Shown here: piece after piece, positions 11,840 to 22,669 of the stretch
How the letters are laid out: each line of letters starts with the position of its first letter
Numbering within the stretch: position 1 is the stretch's first letter
Assembly: GCA_954871525.1 (NCBI GenBank)
Contig: OX940865.1
Coordinates: forward strand, 4,278,001-4,342,000
DNA: 64,000 nt
Direction: 5' to 3'
Source: Parietaria judaica
Taxonomy: Eukaryota > Streptophyta > Magnoliopsida > Rosales > Urticaceae
The notes under the pieces: model-generated
The model's input: the letters and a program-made list of their open reading frames with translations, nothing else
Databases searched by the model: none
What the model was told of the DNA's origin: nothing
Program-made: the position numbers and the translations under genes

Positions 11840-11860
11840 GGGGGGGGGGGGGGGGGGGGG
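11840..11860. repeat. G21 homopolymer
   Basis: Twenty-one consecutive G on the plus strand. On the coding (minus) strand this is a C21 run in the leader just upstream of the antisense ORF start codon. It has G-quadruplex potential and is prone to sequencing or assembly length errors. Confidence 0.9.
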
Positions 11861-12390
11861 AATGAACGGGAAAGAAAGCTTGAAGATTTTCTTGGCAAGA
11901 AGGAGTTCAAGAAAGTGAATCGCAGAGAGTTTTTCGGAAAGTTGCTGAGAACAAAGTGTTTGTGTCGAGGGCAGGATTTAAATTTATAAAGAGAAGGCAT
12001 GCGAAGCTGAAGAGGCGCGGTCGGATCCGACGGTCCAAGATCGAAGCGAGGGAAATCGATCAACGGTGGAGATCGAAAGAGTCGTTGCGAAACCCAAAAG
12101 CACTCGAGTGCGAGGAAAACCCCACATTTAATGCTGATGGATTGACATCGATCTCTGAGATTTGACAGCCTGGAAAAGCACGCCGAATCCGAGCTACATG
12201 GAAGCACGCGCTCGGAGACTCGCATGCAGGAAGTAGAAGAGTCTTCGAAGTCACGACCTCTTCGAGAACATGAGCTCTTCGAGTATACGACCTCATCGAA
12301 GATATACCTCATCGCGGAACTTCTTTATCGGGACGTACCTTATCGGGGAGCAACCTCGGATTCATTTTACCAAGTGTTTCACACTTGATA

Positions 12391-12401
12391 AAATGGGGGA
12401 C
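12391..12401 (+). other. Polypurine tract
   Basis: AAAATGGGGGA lies five bases upstream of the 3' LTR start. It is the expected position and composition of the plus-strand primer for reverse transcription. Confidence 0.75.
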
Positions 12402-12406
12402 TAACT

Positions 12407-13098
12407 GTTAAGGTCAGATTTTGTCAAATCATCCCTCAACATTGCTGGTGTCGTTTTATGTGCAAACGACAAAGAATGGAGACAAGATTACTTAAAGAAT
12501 CTGGGCCCATCAAAAGATAGAGCAAATTAAGGCTCAACAGCGATGAAGCCCCACGAGGAGTCAAAGTCCACCAGGGAGTAAGACCTTATCGCGACAAGAG
12601 AGCGCATCGGATAGAAGCTCATCGAAGAGGAGTCTCATCGGGAAAACCCAACTGAATTAAAAGAACAAACTATTCGAGATCGCGAGAAAAGAGGAAAGCT
12701 GGCTCATTCAGTTGAGGATTTCGTGGGATATCCAACACAAATAAGGAAGGTCAATAACAATCATAGCATGAAAAAAGGGAACCCTAGCACAATTCGTGGG
12801 AACAATCTAGAAGCCTTACAATACTATAAATATGCATGTAAACTCAGTGTAAATTCATTCAGTACCATTATATCGTGAGTTAGAGAGAGTTATTCTGGAG
12901 TTCTCGAGTTTTGCTTATTCATAGTATTCTCGATTTCCCAAGGATTAGAGTGTGTAATCTTCGATTGTCCGAGCTATTAAATGGAAGAAACCGGGTCCTC
13001 TCGGAATCATAATAAATCAAGGATATTCGTATTATTCATAATTATCTGTGATTTCGATTATCTTTGTGACTGCAAGGCGGTAAAAATCGCCCTCTACA
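12407..13098 (+). repeat. Complete 3' LTR (692 bp)
   Basis: Begins TGTTAAGG and ends CCTCTACA. A TATA-like ACTATAAATATG lies near 12824, leaving a ~270-bp R/U5 region. It aligns with the truncated LTR at 10422 and the minus-strand solo LTR at 2033-2754. The downstream flank starts with the target duplication CATGT. Confidence 0.9.
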
Positions 13099-13103
13099 CA
13101 TGT

Positions 13104-14848
13104 GTTTGTCAATAATAATAAAAAGAAGATGATTCTCGAACATTATTTATTAAGAAGATACAAAAATAAATATTCTAAGACATACACAAAATCGCCAAAG
13201 TAAGTGCATCCACAAATACGGCTCTTAAGGATAAAATATAAACAAACAAAAAGAAAATGTATCAACTAATGCATGGTGTTATCTCAATATGGTCCAACTC
13301 CAATCAATGGCTATACCATAGTTATCACTATGTTATATATATATAATATATATATATATATATAATTTTTTTGTTTCGCGTTCATATTTCATTTCCATTA
13401 AATGTCATTTAGACTTCCCAATCATTCCACGTTTTTATTGTGAAGTTCACTCCAAATGTAAATTTTACTATTGCTTTTTTTTATATAATAATTTTTGTTG
13501 TATAAGAATAAAAATTTATGTAATTAGTAGATACATACAACAAGTGCAAAATATAGGGTCCCTTCCTGATGACAAATTCTCAACTTAATTATCATATCAC
13601 AGAACTCTCCTTAACGGTTCTTATCACATTTTTCATGTGCAAAAGATAAAAGGCTTAATAATTTTCTATACATTAAACTTTTGTTTATCTCTTACCTTTT
13701 TTGCTTAGGACAAATACAAGTTTCATGATTGCTAATAATATATTAAAATATTTTATTTGATTTTATTCGTATTCTAATATAGTACTTTATATTGTATTTT
13801 TTTTAAAGGTGCTAACTTTTCTATTTTATGGTCCCTATTTATATTGTAAAAAATGCCTAGAAGGCTAGAACCGAAGTGTTTAGTACCAAGATTTTGATTC
13901 TAGTAACTGTCTTTTTTATTTATTTATATATATAGGTTTTGGAGTCGGTTATAATACATGTATCATATATAAATATAATAAAAATATATTATATCACAAA
14001 AGTGAAGATGATTTACTTAAAATCTTAAGCTTAAATATAATTTTCACGAGAACAATTTTTTTATTATAAACTTTAATTCTGAATGAAGATATAAGATTTC
14101 AAGTACCGTAAAATTAAGTACTCAGAATTTGGATACCAGAGTGTTTGGAAGTCATTCCAAAGCAGATTTTTACTTTTGTCAAAATATTTTATCAAAAAAG
14201 GTGATAAAAAAATAATTAGTTAATATTTTGATAAAATATTTTTTAAGACATTTTTACATTTTCATTACTTTACATATATGTATAAAAAAGGTGTTTTCAT
14301 TTTGTGTTTTATTTTTCTATCAACATTTTACATTTTATAGACGTTATTTTTATTAAAAAAAGGGATATTTACGACAAAAGTACCAGAAAGTGTCATTGTA
14401 CGTGGTATATGTTATTTTTTTTTTGCCGTGGTAAAAGCTTCAAAAAACTAAAAATAATTTTGGTGTGAGAAATTTAAAACTTATAATAGGACTTTTTTGG
14501 GAATAATTTTGCAATGATAAAAATATAATTAGAGCTTATATTAGGACCTTTTTTAGATTTTTTAGAACTTTTTCCACAACAAAATATTTTTTGGTTAAAT
14601 CTTATTTAAGTGTACACTATTAAAAAATAGTAGATGGAACATATTTTTATTATTTTTAAAAAGATTGATTTTCTATAACCAAAACAGTCTTCTAATTTTT
14701 GTTTTAAAAAAACAGTGCAACATAACTTTAACTAATCATTTTTTCAAGACGTAACCATAAAATAATTTGACAAATTAAAAATGCAAAAACAAAACGAAAA
14801 GGAAAAAACGCTTCGAAACGCTATCTCATTTTGATTCTAGCTCTAAAA
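13104..14848. other. AT-rich intergenic stretch
   Basis: No gene is supported. It contains a TA-rich microsatellite at about 13333-13364 and a segment (13521-13860) that has a second copy on the other side of the aquaporin gene. Confidence 0.6.
13521..13860 (+). repeat. Duplicated segment, upstream copy
   Basis: Matches 21665-22180 in order and orientation (GATACATACAACAAG, TTTTCTATACATT, TTGATTTTATTCGTATTCTA) and then 25875-25960 (CTTTATA.TGT.TT, AAAGGTGC.TAACTTTTCT). This copy is uninterrupted and represents the state before transposons entered the other copy. Confidence 0.75.
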
Positions 14849-14856
14849 GTTCAAAG

Positions 14857-17311
14857 CAAGATTTTAAATACCGCTTGTCGATGTCGTTTCGCGCTTTTCA
14901 TCTTACGGATATATCGCTTGTCGATGAGTATCTCGATGGGTATGTCGATAAGTATGCCAATGGATATATCGTTTCGCATATCTTTGAATGTTTTTTTCGA
15001 TGATCACGCCGATGGATATTCAAAATTTAATGCCTTGGTTCAAAGCAAGGTGTTAAATGTCGCGATTTTCGCACGATTTTCGGACCGATATTCGTTTTTG
15101 AAGGATATGCGAAACGACAGCCCTTTCGTTTCGCTGTCGTTTTACCAAATGTCGCGGAAAATGAAACGACATTCGCAAGGGAAATCGTCTGTCGTTTTTT
15201 GCCTTCAAAACGACGAAAGATGGGTCGACTTTCGCTGAAACCCTAAAACACGCATCCCTCTCTCGCTCTTTCTCATTTCTCGCCTCCTCAGCCTTCGACT
15301 GCCGCACCTCTTTCCGACCGTGGTTGCCCATTGGTTGAATCCCAATCACCAATGGGACCCTCAGATCAAGATGCGAGATAAATGCCAATTGAAGGTCTCG
15401 AAAGTTTATGAGGTCTTGTTTCCGTACGACTCTGTCGCGACTTTGGCCGCCGAGGTTCGTGGAATACCTTGTGAAAGTAAAATGTTTTTGTTGCTTTCAT
15501 TCGAATTAGATTAATACGTTTTGTTACTTTTTGTTTTATTTATGCAGATGCTTCACTTTCAAGCGTGTAACGGCGAAATGCGCTCAAGAACGGCTATTGC
15601 TGCGAGAAATAACGTGGCACCAGGTAAATCTTCAACATATTGGGATGAGTTTCACTTTTTGTAAATCTACATTTAGCGAATCCTAATTACACTTCACTAT
15701 TGCAGCTGATTGGTGGCTCATGTTTGGCGGAGAGTGTCCGACTCTCCAGAAGTTAGCCGTCCGGGTCTTGTCGCAGACCATTTCTTCCTCGGCGTGTGAG
15801 CGCAACTGGAGCACCTTAGCGCTGGTGCACACAAAGGAAAGGAATCGGCTGGCGTACAAAAAGATAGCCGACCTGGTGAAGTGCATCTACAACACCAAGT
15901 TAGCAATCAGGGATACTGTGGCAGCCCATAAAAACCCCGAGTTCACTGATCCGTTCGATTGGATCGCGGCTGCAATGGAGAATACAGGGTCTACCAACGA
16001 TCTTGAGATTTTGGAGTGGGTATCAGAGACACACCTCGATGATGATCTTGGGAACCCTGATCCCGAGGTAGCTGCTGCGGCGGAGGAGCAGGGCACAAAC
16101 GTTCTTGAGACGCTTCGCACCCACGTCAACCCAAGAATAGGTTCGGATGAGATATTTGATTGTACATCCACAGGCAACTCACCGACGGGCGGCGAATCTC
16201 CGACGGGTTCTTTACCTAATTCAGGAGATTCTCCGAAAGGCTCCCATGACGGAGGAGGAGGTGGAGGAGTCACCGGCGGTTATGTCGCAGACCCAGACCC
16301 CTATGGTGATGGCCGTACGGCGGACTACTACGGTGATGTGAGCACGCACGGTGGATCATCCCACGGCAGGACGACTACCTCATCGCATGGGTTATTTCAC
16401 CCGGCTTTCTTTGAGACTACGCCTAGTGCCCAGCCGCCACGTGATGAGTATTATGATGCGAACCAAAACTTTGATCGTTATTTTGATAGCTTCTGGCTAG
16501 GCGCGCCGCCGACACCGCCAGTTTCACCGCCGCCGCGGTCTCCTTCGCCGCCGCGGTCGACCGATATCAACAGTTTGTCATCTAGATTCGAAGTAATGTC
16601 ATTCTGTACGTCAGACGGCGCCATCCGGGCACCCACTGGTGAAGTTATACAACGTCCAGCGATTCGTCAATATGTGGAGTTCCCTATTCTCAACACGATT
16701 GTCGGTTTAGACCAGCACAACTACGAATCTCATGTTCAGACGTACGTAGCCAACTACTCCTCCATGATGTCGTGGTATGATTACTGCTCTTACCAGACTG
16801 TGCAGCCTCACATTTTCCAACAGCCACGTTCATCGAGCTTCTTTTGAGTTTTCTATGTTTGGGTATTATATGACTTTGGTTTCAGTTTGTTTTTATGATT
16901 GTGTACCGTACTCTACTACTCTATGTGGTTATGTGTGTTTGTACTTCTTACTCTACGACTTTACTACTAGTGTGTTATGAACTTATGATGAGTGTGTACT
17001 AAACTCTATGGTGTCATATTTATTATTAATATATGTTTTTTTGGTTGTGTGTCATATTTATTAAATAGGTAATTTATAAATTAATAATTCAATACCATAT
17101 AAAAATATGGTTGGAATTTGGAAATACTCAAATATTTTTTTACAGAATATCCGTCGACATATCCATCGGCAAGCGGTATGCCCATGCGAAAAATGCGGTA
17201 AACGACATGCTCTTTTTTTACCATTTGCCCATCGACATATCCATCGGCAAGCGATATATCCGTAAAACGAAAAATGCGAAACGATAACGGCAAGCGGCAT
17301 TTTAAACCTTG
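14857..17311 (+). mobile_element. hAT element with 8-bp TSD (hAT-2)
   Basis: The left terminus is CAAGATTTTAAATACCGCTT and the right is its imperfect inverse, AAGCGGCATTTTAAACCTTG. GTTCAAAG lies directly outside on both sides (14849-14856, 17312-17319), a clean 8-bp hAT duplication. Subterminal copies of CGACATATCCATCGGCAAGCG occur twice at the right (about 17153 and 17233), with inverse forms at the left. At 2455 bp it is shorter than an autonomous element. It encodes only the C-terminal part of a hAT transposase. Confidence 0.92.
15302..16847 (+). pseudogene. hAT transposase, C-terminal portion only
   Basis: Three exon-like pieces: 15302-15476 (L.PNHQWDP.., late catalytic-domain region), 15548-15624 and 15705-16847, separated by short introns with GT..AG borders. 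Exons 2 and 3 join in frame; exon 1 joins out of frame. The last exon carries the C-terminal dimerisation domain (DWWLMFG, then LSQTISSSACERNWSTLAL, then KERNRLAYKKIADLVK). A long low-complexity tail rich in G, S, P and D with PPRSPSPPRS follows, typical of this plant hAT subgroup. The BED finger and the first catalytic segments are absent, so it cannot act as a transposase. The last exon (375 codons from 15720) is fully open. Confidence 0.85.
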
Positions 17312-17520
17312 GTTCAAAGTACTATAAATTGAATCATGGATTCCGGATAACAAAAAAAAAGAAAAAAAAAAAAAGGAAAATGGACCAGCAGTGCAGCCAG
17401 CCCAACATGAGTATCTAATCTAATCTGCCTAAGCAGTGAGTGAAGCAAACTGAAGATAAATATTTTGATATTCTATTTATTTATTTATTTATAAAAAAAT
17501 GTAGTTGAATAAGAGAATCT

Positions 17521-17532
17521 CTCTATATAAGC
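17521..17532 (+). promoter_or_regulatory. TATA box of the aquaporin gene
   Basis: CTCTATATAAGC lies 85-95 bases upstream of the start codon. A CT/GA-rich leader with (GA)n at 17593-17606 follows. Only ~210 bp separate it from the end of hAT-2, so upstream promoter elements may have been displaced or supplied by the transposon. Confidence 0.7.
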
Positions 17533-17616
17533 ATGCCTCGATCGGTAGGCAGCTCACAGTCAGAGACACTCCACAGCCCACACCTAGTATCTAGAGAGAG
17601 AGAGAACAGCAGAGGA

Positions 17617-19486
17617 ATGGAGGGGAAGGAGGAGGACGTCAAGGTGGGAGCGAACAAGTTCCCGGAGCGGCAGCCGATCGGGACGTCGGCGCAGAGCGAC
17701 GCCAAGGACTACTTGGAGCCGCCGCCGGCGCCGCTGTTCGAGGCGGGGGAGCTGAAGTCGTGGTCGTTCTGGCGCGCGGGCATCGCGGAGCTGGTGGCGA
17801 CGTTCCTGTTCCTGTACGTGACGGTGCTGACGGTGATGGGCGTGGTCAACGGCAAGACCAAGTGCCAGACTGTCGGCATCCAGGGCATCGCCTGGGCCTT
17901 CGGCGGCATGATCTTCGCCCTCGTCTACTGCACCGCCGGAATCTCCGGTATCCTTTTCTACTAAATTATATATTTTTTTTCTTAATAATTATGTTTTGTA
18001 ATTTCTACGAGTTTTGATTTTCTGGATGTCTTGGTTATATTTGTTTGGAGGATCACTTCATGTTTTTTGTTGCATTTTGTTTGGCCTTTTTTTTTTCTCT
18101 TCATTTTTTAGTAAGTTCATGAAAATTAAATATCTAATATTTTGATTTTTGTAATTGTAGAAACTAAATTTTTTTTTATCAACTTGTTTAAATTTTTCTG
18201 AAGAATCCAAATTCCACTATTTGAAAAAATGGATTGAGAATTTTAACTGTGAAAAAAAGAGTCTATGCCATCAAAAAAACTGAAAGATTGAGTACTTTTA
18301 CTGTTTATAGTTTGTTTTATTTGCAATTTGTTATCTCAAGATTTCAATTTTTCCTTTTTGTTAATGAAGGATTATCACGTCTTTAATTCTGCTGTTAGTT
18401 GTAAATTGTTTTGAATAATTTTCTAATTTTGTAAATTGTTTTTTTATTAACTGAAAAATAATCCTCAGGCGGGCACATTAACCCGGCGGTGACGTTTGGT
18501 CTGTTTCTGGCGAGAAAGCTCTCCCTCACCCGAACTGTTTACTACATCATCATGCAGTGCCTGGGCGCCATCGCCGGAGCTGGCGTGGTGAAGGGCTTCG
18601 AGGGGGGCTCGCGTTACCTGACTAACAACGGCGGTGCCAACTTTGTGAGCGCTGGATACTCTAAGGGCGACGGCCTTGGGGCCGAGATCATCGGAACTTT
18701 CGTGCTCGTCTACACCGTCTTCTCTGCCACCGATGCCAAGAGGAGTGCCCGCGACTCTCACGTCCCTGTAAGTTCCGCTGATTTCCCGCCTTTGCGTGTC
18801 CGAAGTTGGGATAGCTCTACGGTGAATGATGTTGGAGTGTATGGTTTATAAACCTATGAGATTGCTCACCCGACAAAGTCGGTTTTAGGGGTTGATTCGG
18901 GGCTTATAACTCTTTGTATGGACCGTGTGTAATGTGTTCATAACGAGTTCTGGCAACCCGAGATTTATGTCGACTTTTTTTGGTGGAGAGACCGTTGTTG
19001 CCAAGTTGCGTCAGTCGCTATGATCAATCTCGGGTTTGGATGCATTTCATATAACTTGTCATTCCTCACCGGATTGTTTCGACTTTGTTTTCGTAGAAAC
19101 ACTTTAAATTGTTACGGATCATTTTGATGATGTGTTGAATTGTTGTTTTGCAGATCTTGGCACCGCTCCCAATCGGGTTCGCGGTGTTCTTGGTTCACCT
19201 TGCCACCATTCCCATCACCGGTACCGGCATCAACCCCGCCCGGAGCCTTGGTGCCGCGATCATCTACAACCAGGACCACGCTTGGGATGACCACGTGAGT
19301 ACACTAAAAACGAAAACGCGTCTCCACAGTCTGTTTATTGCCAACTCACCGAATTTGTTCCTAATCTTGTGTGCTTTTCTTGTGTGGCAGTGGATCTTCT
19401 GGGTCGGGCCGTTCATCGGCGCCGCCCTGGCTGCACTCTACCACCAGATAGTGATCAGAGCCATCCCATTCAAGAACAAGTCTTGA
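17617..19486 (+). CDS. PIP1: Plasma-membrane aquaporin, PIP1 class
   Basis: A water (and possibly CO2 or small solute) channel of the plasma membrane. Exons are 17617-17947, 18469-18767, 19154-19294 and 19391-19486, all with GT..AG introns and matching phases, giving 288 aa. The N-terminus [20 protein letters not shown] and the C-terminus ending FKNKS are PIP1 hallmarks. There are six membrane segments and two NPA boxes (115-117 and 237-239). The selectivity filter F95/H225/T234/R240 is the water-type set. Ser129 in loop B and His208 in loop D are the phosphorylation and pH-gating positions known from PIPs. Loop A is slightly divergent (VVNGKTKCQ) but keeps the conserved Cys83. An in-frame ATG at 17533 sits right after the TATA box, upstream of any likely transcription start, so 17617 is chosen. 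Exons are much more GC-rich than the surroundings. It appears intact and functional. Confidence 0.97.
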
Positions 19487-19886
19487 GAGGAGGATCTTCT
19501 GAATTTGTTGCATGTTTAATCTTTATTATGTCCTAAATGCTAATTAATAATAGAGTTTTGGAAATGAAATTTCTGTTTTATATATGTGCATCACAAACTG
19601 AACATCTAGTTGTTGCTTCTATTTGTGCAACGTAAAATCGATCTTATGTTCATGTTTATTTTTACTTTTTATATTGTATGTTGTATTCTCTCCATATTGT
19701 CCTCTATATGTGCTTATTAATCAATAGACTATGAACTATTTTCTCATATTTTCGCACATAAACGATAAACACTACTAGTTTTTGTAATTTATGATTTTTT
19801 ACTAATTTTAATTTTTTCCAACGAGTTAATAAATTTTCTCTTCTCAAATTTCGCCTGATTTTTACCGTGACATTATCAGTTAAAAG
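19487..19886. other. 3' flank of the aquaporin gene
   Basis: An AT-rich 3' untranslated region and downstream flank. Possible polyadenylation signals include AATAATA near 19545. No other gene is seen. Confidence 0.6.
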
Positions 19887-20050
19887 CAAGGTTTTGAATG
19901 CCGTTTTTGCCAAAAAAAATCGTTTGCCCGTTACCTACAGAGTAATCATTTACCGATGAATTTATCGATGGAAAACCTATAAAAGTAATCGTTTGCCGAT
20001 ATTGAAACTTATCGAACTTATCGGTTATCGATGGATTTATCGATGGAAAC
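19887..20050. mobile_element. hAT-like MITE fragment, copy B
   Basis: Starts CAAGGTTTTGAATGCCG, nearly the same terminus as hAT-2 (CAAGATTTTAAATACCG), preceded by GTTAAAAG as a possible left target duplication. Subterminal ATCGTTTGCCGAT and TTATCGATGGA repeats follow. I find no matching right terminus, so it is probably truncated. Confidence 0.6.
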
Positions 20051-20273
20051 AAAATAAAATAAAATTGTAATAACAATTATTATTTACATATTATAAGTAG
20101 TAACTTGTAAATAAAATATGTTCTCTTTAGTTATTTCCTATTAAATAAAATATGTTTATTTGACAAATTTTGCGAAGAGTAAAAGTCATATTTTACTAAA
20201 ATAAAATATTTAAAAATCACCAATAATCAATTATATAAAATCTGCCCACTTGAAGTTGTATAAAAAAAAAGGA

Positions 20274-20790
20274 ACTAGCTCAATTTAACAAAATTTTTAA
20301 GAATGTATTTTTTTCTTAATAATTGAAAAACGTCAAATTACAAAATAAATTATGTCAACATCACATTTTGAGAATTATATACAATATTATAAAACGAAAT
20401 TACACCCAGAAAGTCGATTAACTAGCTCAAATTAACAGATTTTCGAAACATATGTACTTTTGCCGCAGTAAGATCACAGTTCTATAAAACGTCAAATTAA
20501 AAAAATAAATTATGTCAAACTCAATGTGTATAAATTATACAATGTTATAGAATAAAATTATACCAAAAAAGTCGATTAACTAGCTCAAATTAACCAATTT
20601 CTTAAACATATGTACTTTTACCGCAATAATTTGAAAGGAAAATGTCAAATATTAAAAAATATTATGCCAAAATCACAGTTTCCTAATTATATATGATGTT
20701 GAAAAAAATTACTTCAAATAAAATGAAAATATAGCTCAAGTGCAACAATTTCCAAAAAATAAGTAGTTTTGCCGCAATTATATAACAATT
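20274..20790. repeat. Tandem repeat, ~150-bp unit, about 3.4 copies
   Basis: Successive units begin with variants of ACTAGCTCAA at 20274, 20421, 20579 and 20729 (spacing 147, 158 and 150). Each carries ACATATGTACTTTT.CCGCA-like and AA.GTCAAAT.A-like blocks. The copies are diverged and AT-rich with no coding frame. Confidence 0.8.
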
Positions 20791-21660
20791 CCGAAAAACC
20801 CTTAAATCACCCTGAATCTGCAAAAAAATTAACAAAAATCACACAAATCATCATAATTCATCTATATTCCATCATGAAAAAAAAATCAATTTCAACAACA
20901 ATATTTGGTTGAAAACCTAAAATGTACCATAAAAGTAATATGAAACTCAAGTTAAACTTTTTTTTTTTTTTTTGAAGGAACAAGTTGAACTTTCTTTCAA
21001 CCTAATAGATTGCTAAATGACTACTATAAATATATAATAAAATTATAAAATTTTGACATGATTCATATATACACATTATTTTATCTTCAAAACACTCAAG
21101 ATCTAGAAAAGAAAAAACCTAAAATACCTTATAATTTGGAGATTAAAAAATGTTGTGCCGTGGTTTGTGGAGAGTTCGAGAATCACCAGATCTGGGCGAT
21201 AAATAATGACCTTCTCCAGATGATTATCTTGAAAACTTATAAAATCTCTACAGATTTGGGAGAAAAGCTTGTTGAGGAGGGAGATATGAGTAGTGCTTCC
21301 AAAGAATTTGCTAAAAAATCTTATCTGAGATTTTATTGAAAATATACCATCCAATACCCTCCATGCCAAGACACAACAATGTTTCTTGAGAAAAAGTAGG
21401 GTTTTGACTTTTCTAATATTGAACGAAAAGTACCTAAGTTTTTGATAATTTACTCTTGAAAACCTTGAGCGAAAAGTAACTAACTTTTCCACTAGAAAAA
21501 TAGCGAAAATTATAAAAAGGCAACGATTAGTGGAAATAACTTACTGAGAACCTTCATTTCAACGAAAATCGCTCGAAAATCGCATAATTTTGTTCATTTA
21601 AAAGTATTGTTTTTTGCAATTACTTCCTTTAATAATGATATTTGCTGTGATAGTTTAAAA
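20791..21660. other. AT-rich stretch, no gene
   Basis: Only short ORFs without protein-like composition. A T-run lies near 20960. Confidence 0.55.
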
Positions 21661-21664
21661 AGAA

Positions 21665-22180
21665 TTGCGTATTTAATAGATACATACAACAAGGTTCTAA
21701 GCTCAAACAAAATTTAGGGTCTCTTCATGCCTCAATTAATTTCTTATAGCCTTTCCTTCTCGTTGACAAATTATCATACTTATTATCACACAATTCTCCA
21801 TAACGCTTCTTAACAAATTTTTCAAGTGCAAAATAAGGCTTAAAAATTTTCTATACATTTAAATTTATTTATCTTGTACTTTTTTTTCTTAGGACAAATA
21901 AACGATTCGTAACAAAGTTTTTTTGTCTAGTAGTGTATTATTAACTTCACTAAATACCTTTTCAAGGAATCTTGGGCTCAAACTCCACAACGTCACGCAA
22001 ATACGTGCCCTCTTTGCACATGAAAACTTGGTCAATAGTGCCACATGTTTTACACTGAAATTTAAATATATCTAGTAATGCGAAAATTCATTGAAACTTT
22101 AAACAATAGTGTCACTCTCATTTATTTTTATTTTTCACGATTGCTTTATTTAATTTGATTTTATTCGTATTCTAATATAT
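21665..22180 (+). repeat. Duplicated segment, downstream copy (interrupted)
   Basis: Second copy of 13521-13800 in the same orientation. An extra ~225 bp (about 21912-22138) is present here or lost upstream. The match ends at TATTCTAATAT and resumes at about 25875 after inserted transposons. Confidence 0.7.
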
Positions 22181-22186
22181 GTTTAC

Positions 22187-22669
22187 AGTAGGTTCGAATT
22201 TTTCTCGATAATCGTCGATTATCTGTCTTGCCGGTATTCATCGGCAAACATTCCATGCCAATCGATTATCCGTAAAAACAGTGTAAAAATAACAAAAAAT
22301 TAGGTACTTTTTAAAAAAAATTATATTTTTTGACAAAAGTACATTCAGTGTAAAAAAAAATATTTTATATTTTACTTTGACATGATTTTATTGAGTATGA
22401 CATTATTTTATTTGAGGATTTACATATGTGAGAGTGAGACAATATTTTATTACATATGTAAATTTAGTAAATATATTCTTAAACCTATTTTAGTGGTTTT
22501 TCATCGATAATTCTCGTTAATTGTTAATCCATCGATAATCCTCGATAAGTGTCGGTAAGGATAAGGCACATGTTTATTAGTTTTCCATTGATAATTCTCG
22601 AAAATCCATCGATAATCCTTGAAAATGGCAAGCGATTTATCAGCAAAAATGACATTTTGAACTTTCTTA
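22187..22669. mobile_element. hAT-like MITE, copy C
   Basis: Begins about GTAGGTTCGAATTTTTCTCG and ends ACATTTTGAAC, the family terminus, with internal CATCGATAATCC and CTCGATAA repeats as in copies A and D. It has no coding capacity. It could instead be the left end of a larger element ending at 24901, because GTTTACA precedes it and GTTTATAC follows copy D. Confidence 0.55.

Larger units (their letters stand above)
10422..13098 (+). mobile_element. Short LTR element retaining only an antisense ORF
   Basis: The element is bounded by TGTTAAGG at the left and CCTCTACA at the right, with CATGT duplicated directly outside (10417-10421 and 13099-13103). It therefore inserted, or was later reduced, as one unit. 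It has a 5' LTR cut short at about 10869, one antisense ORF, a purine tract and a complete 3' LTR. Primer site, gag and pol are all absent. Loss of the 5' LTR end, primer site, gag and pol in one internal deletion is the simplest explanation. Confidence 0.88.

Noticed and set aside
17533..17616. Upstream in-frame ATG giving a longer aquaporin
   Set aside because: It lies within a few bases of the TATA box, before any likely transcription start; family proteins begin MEGKEED at 17617.
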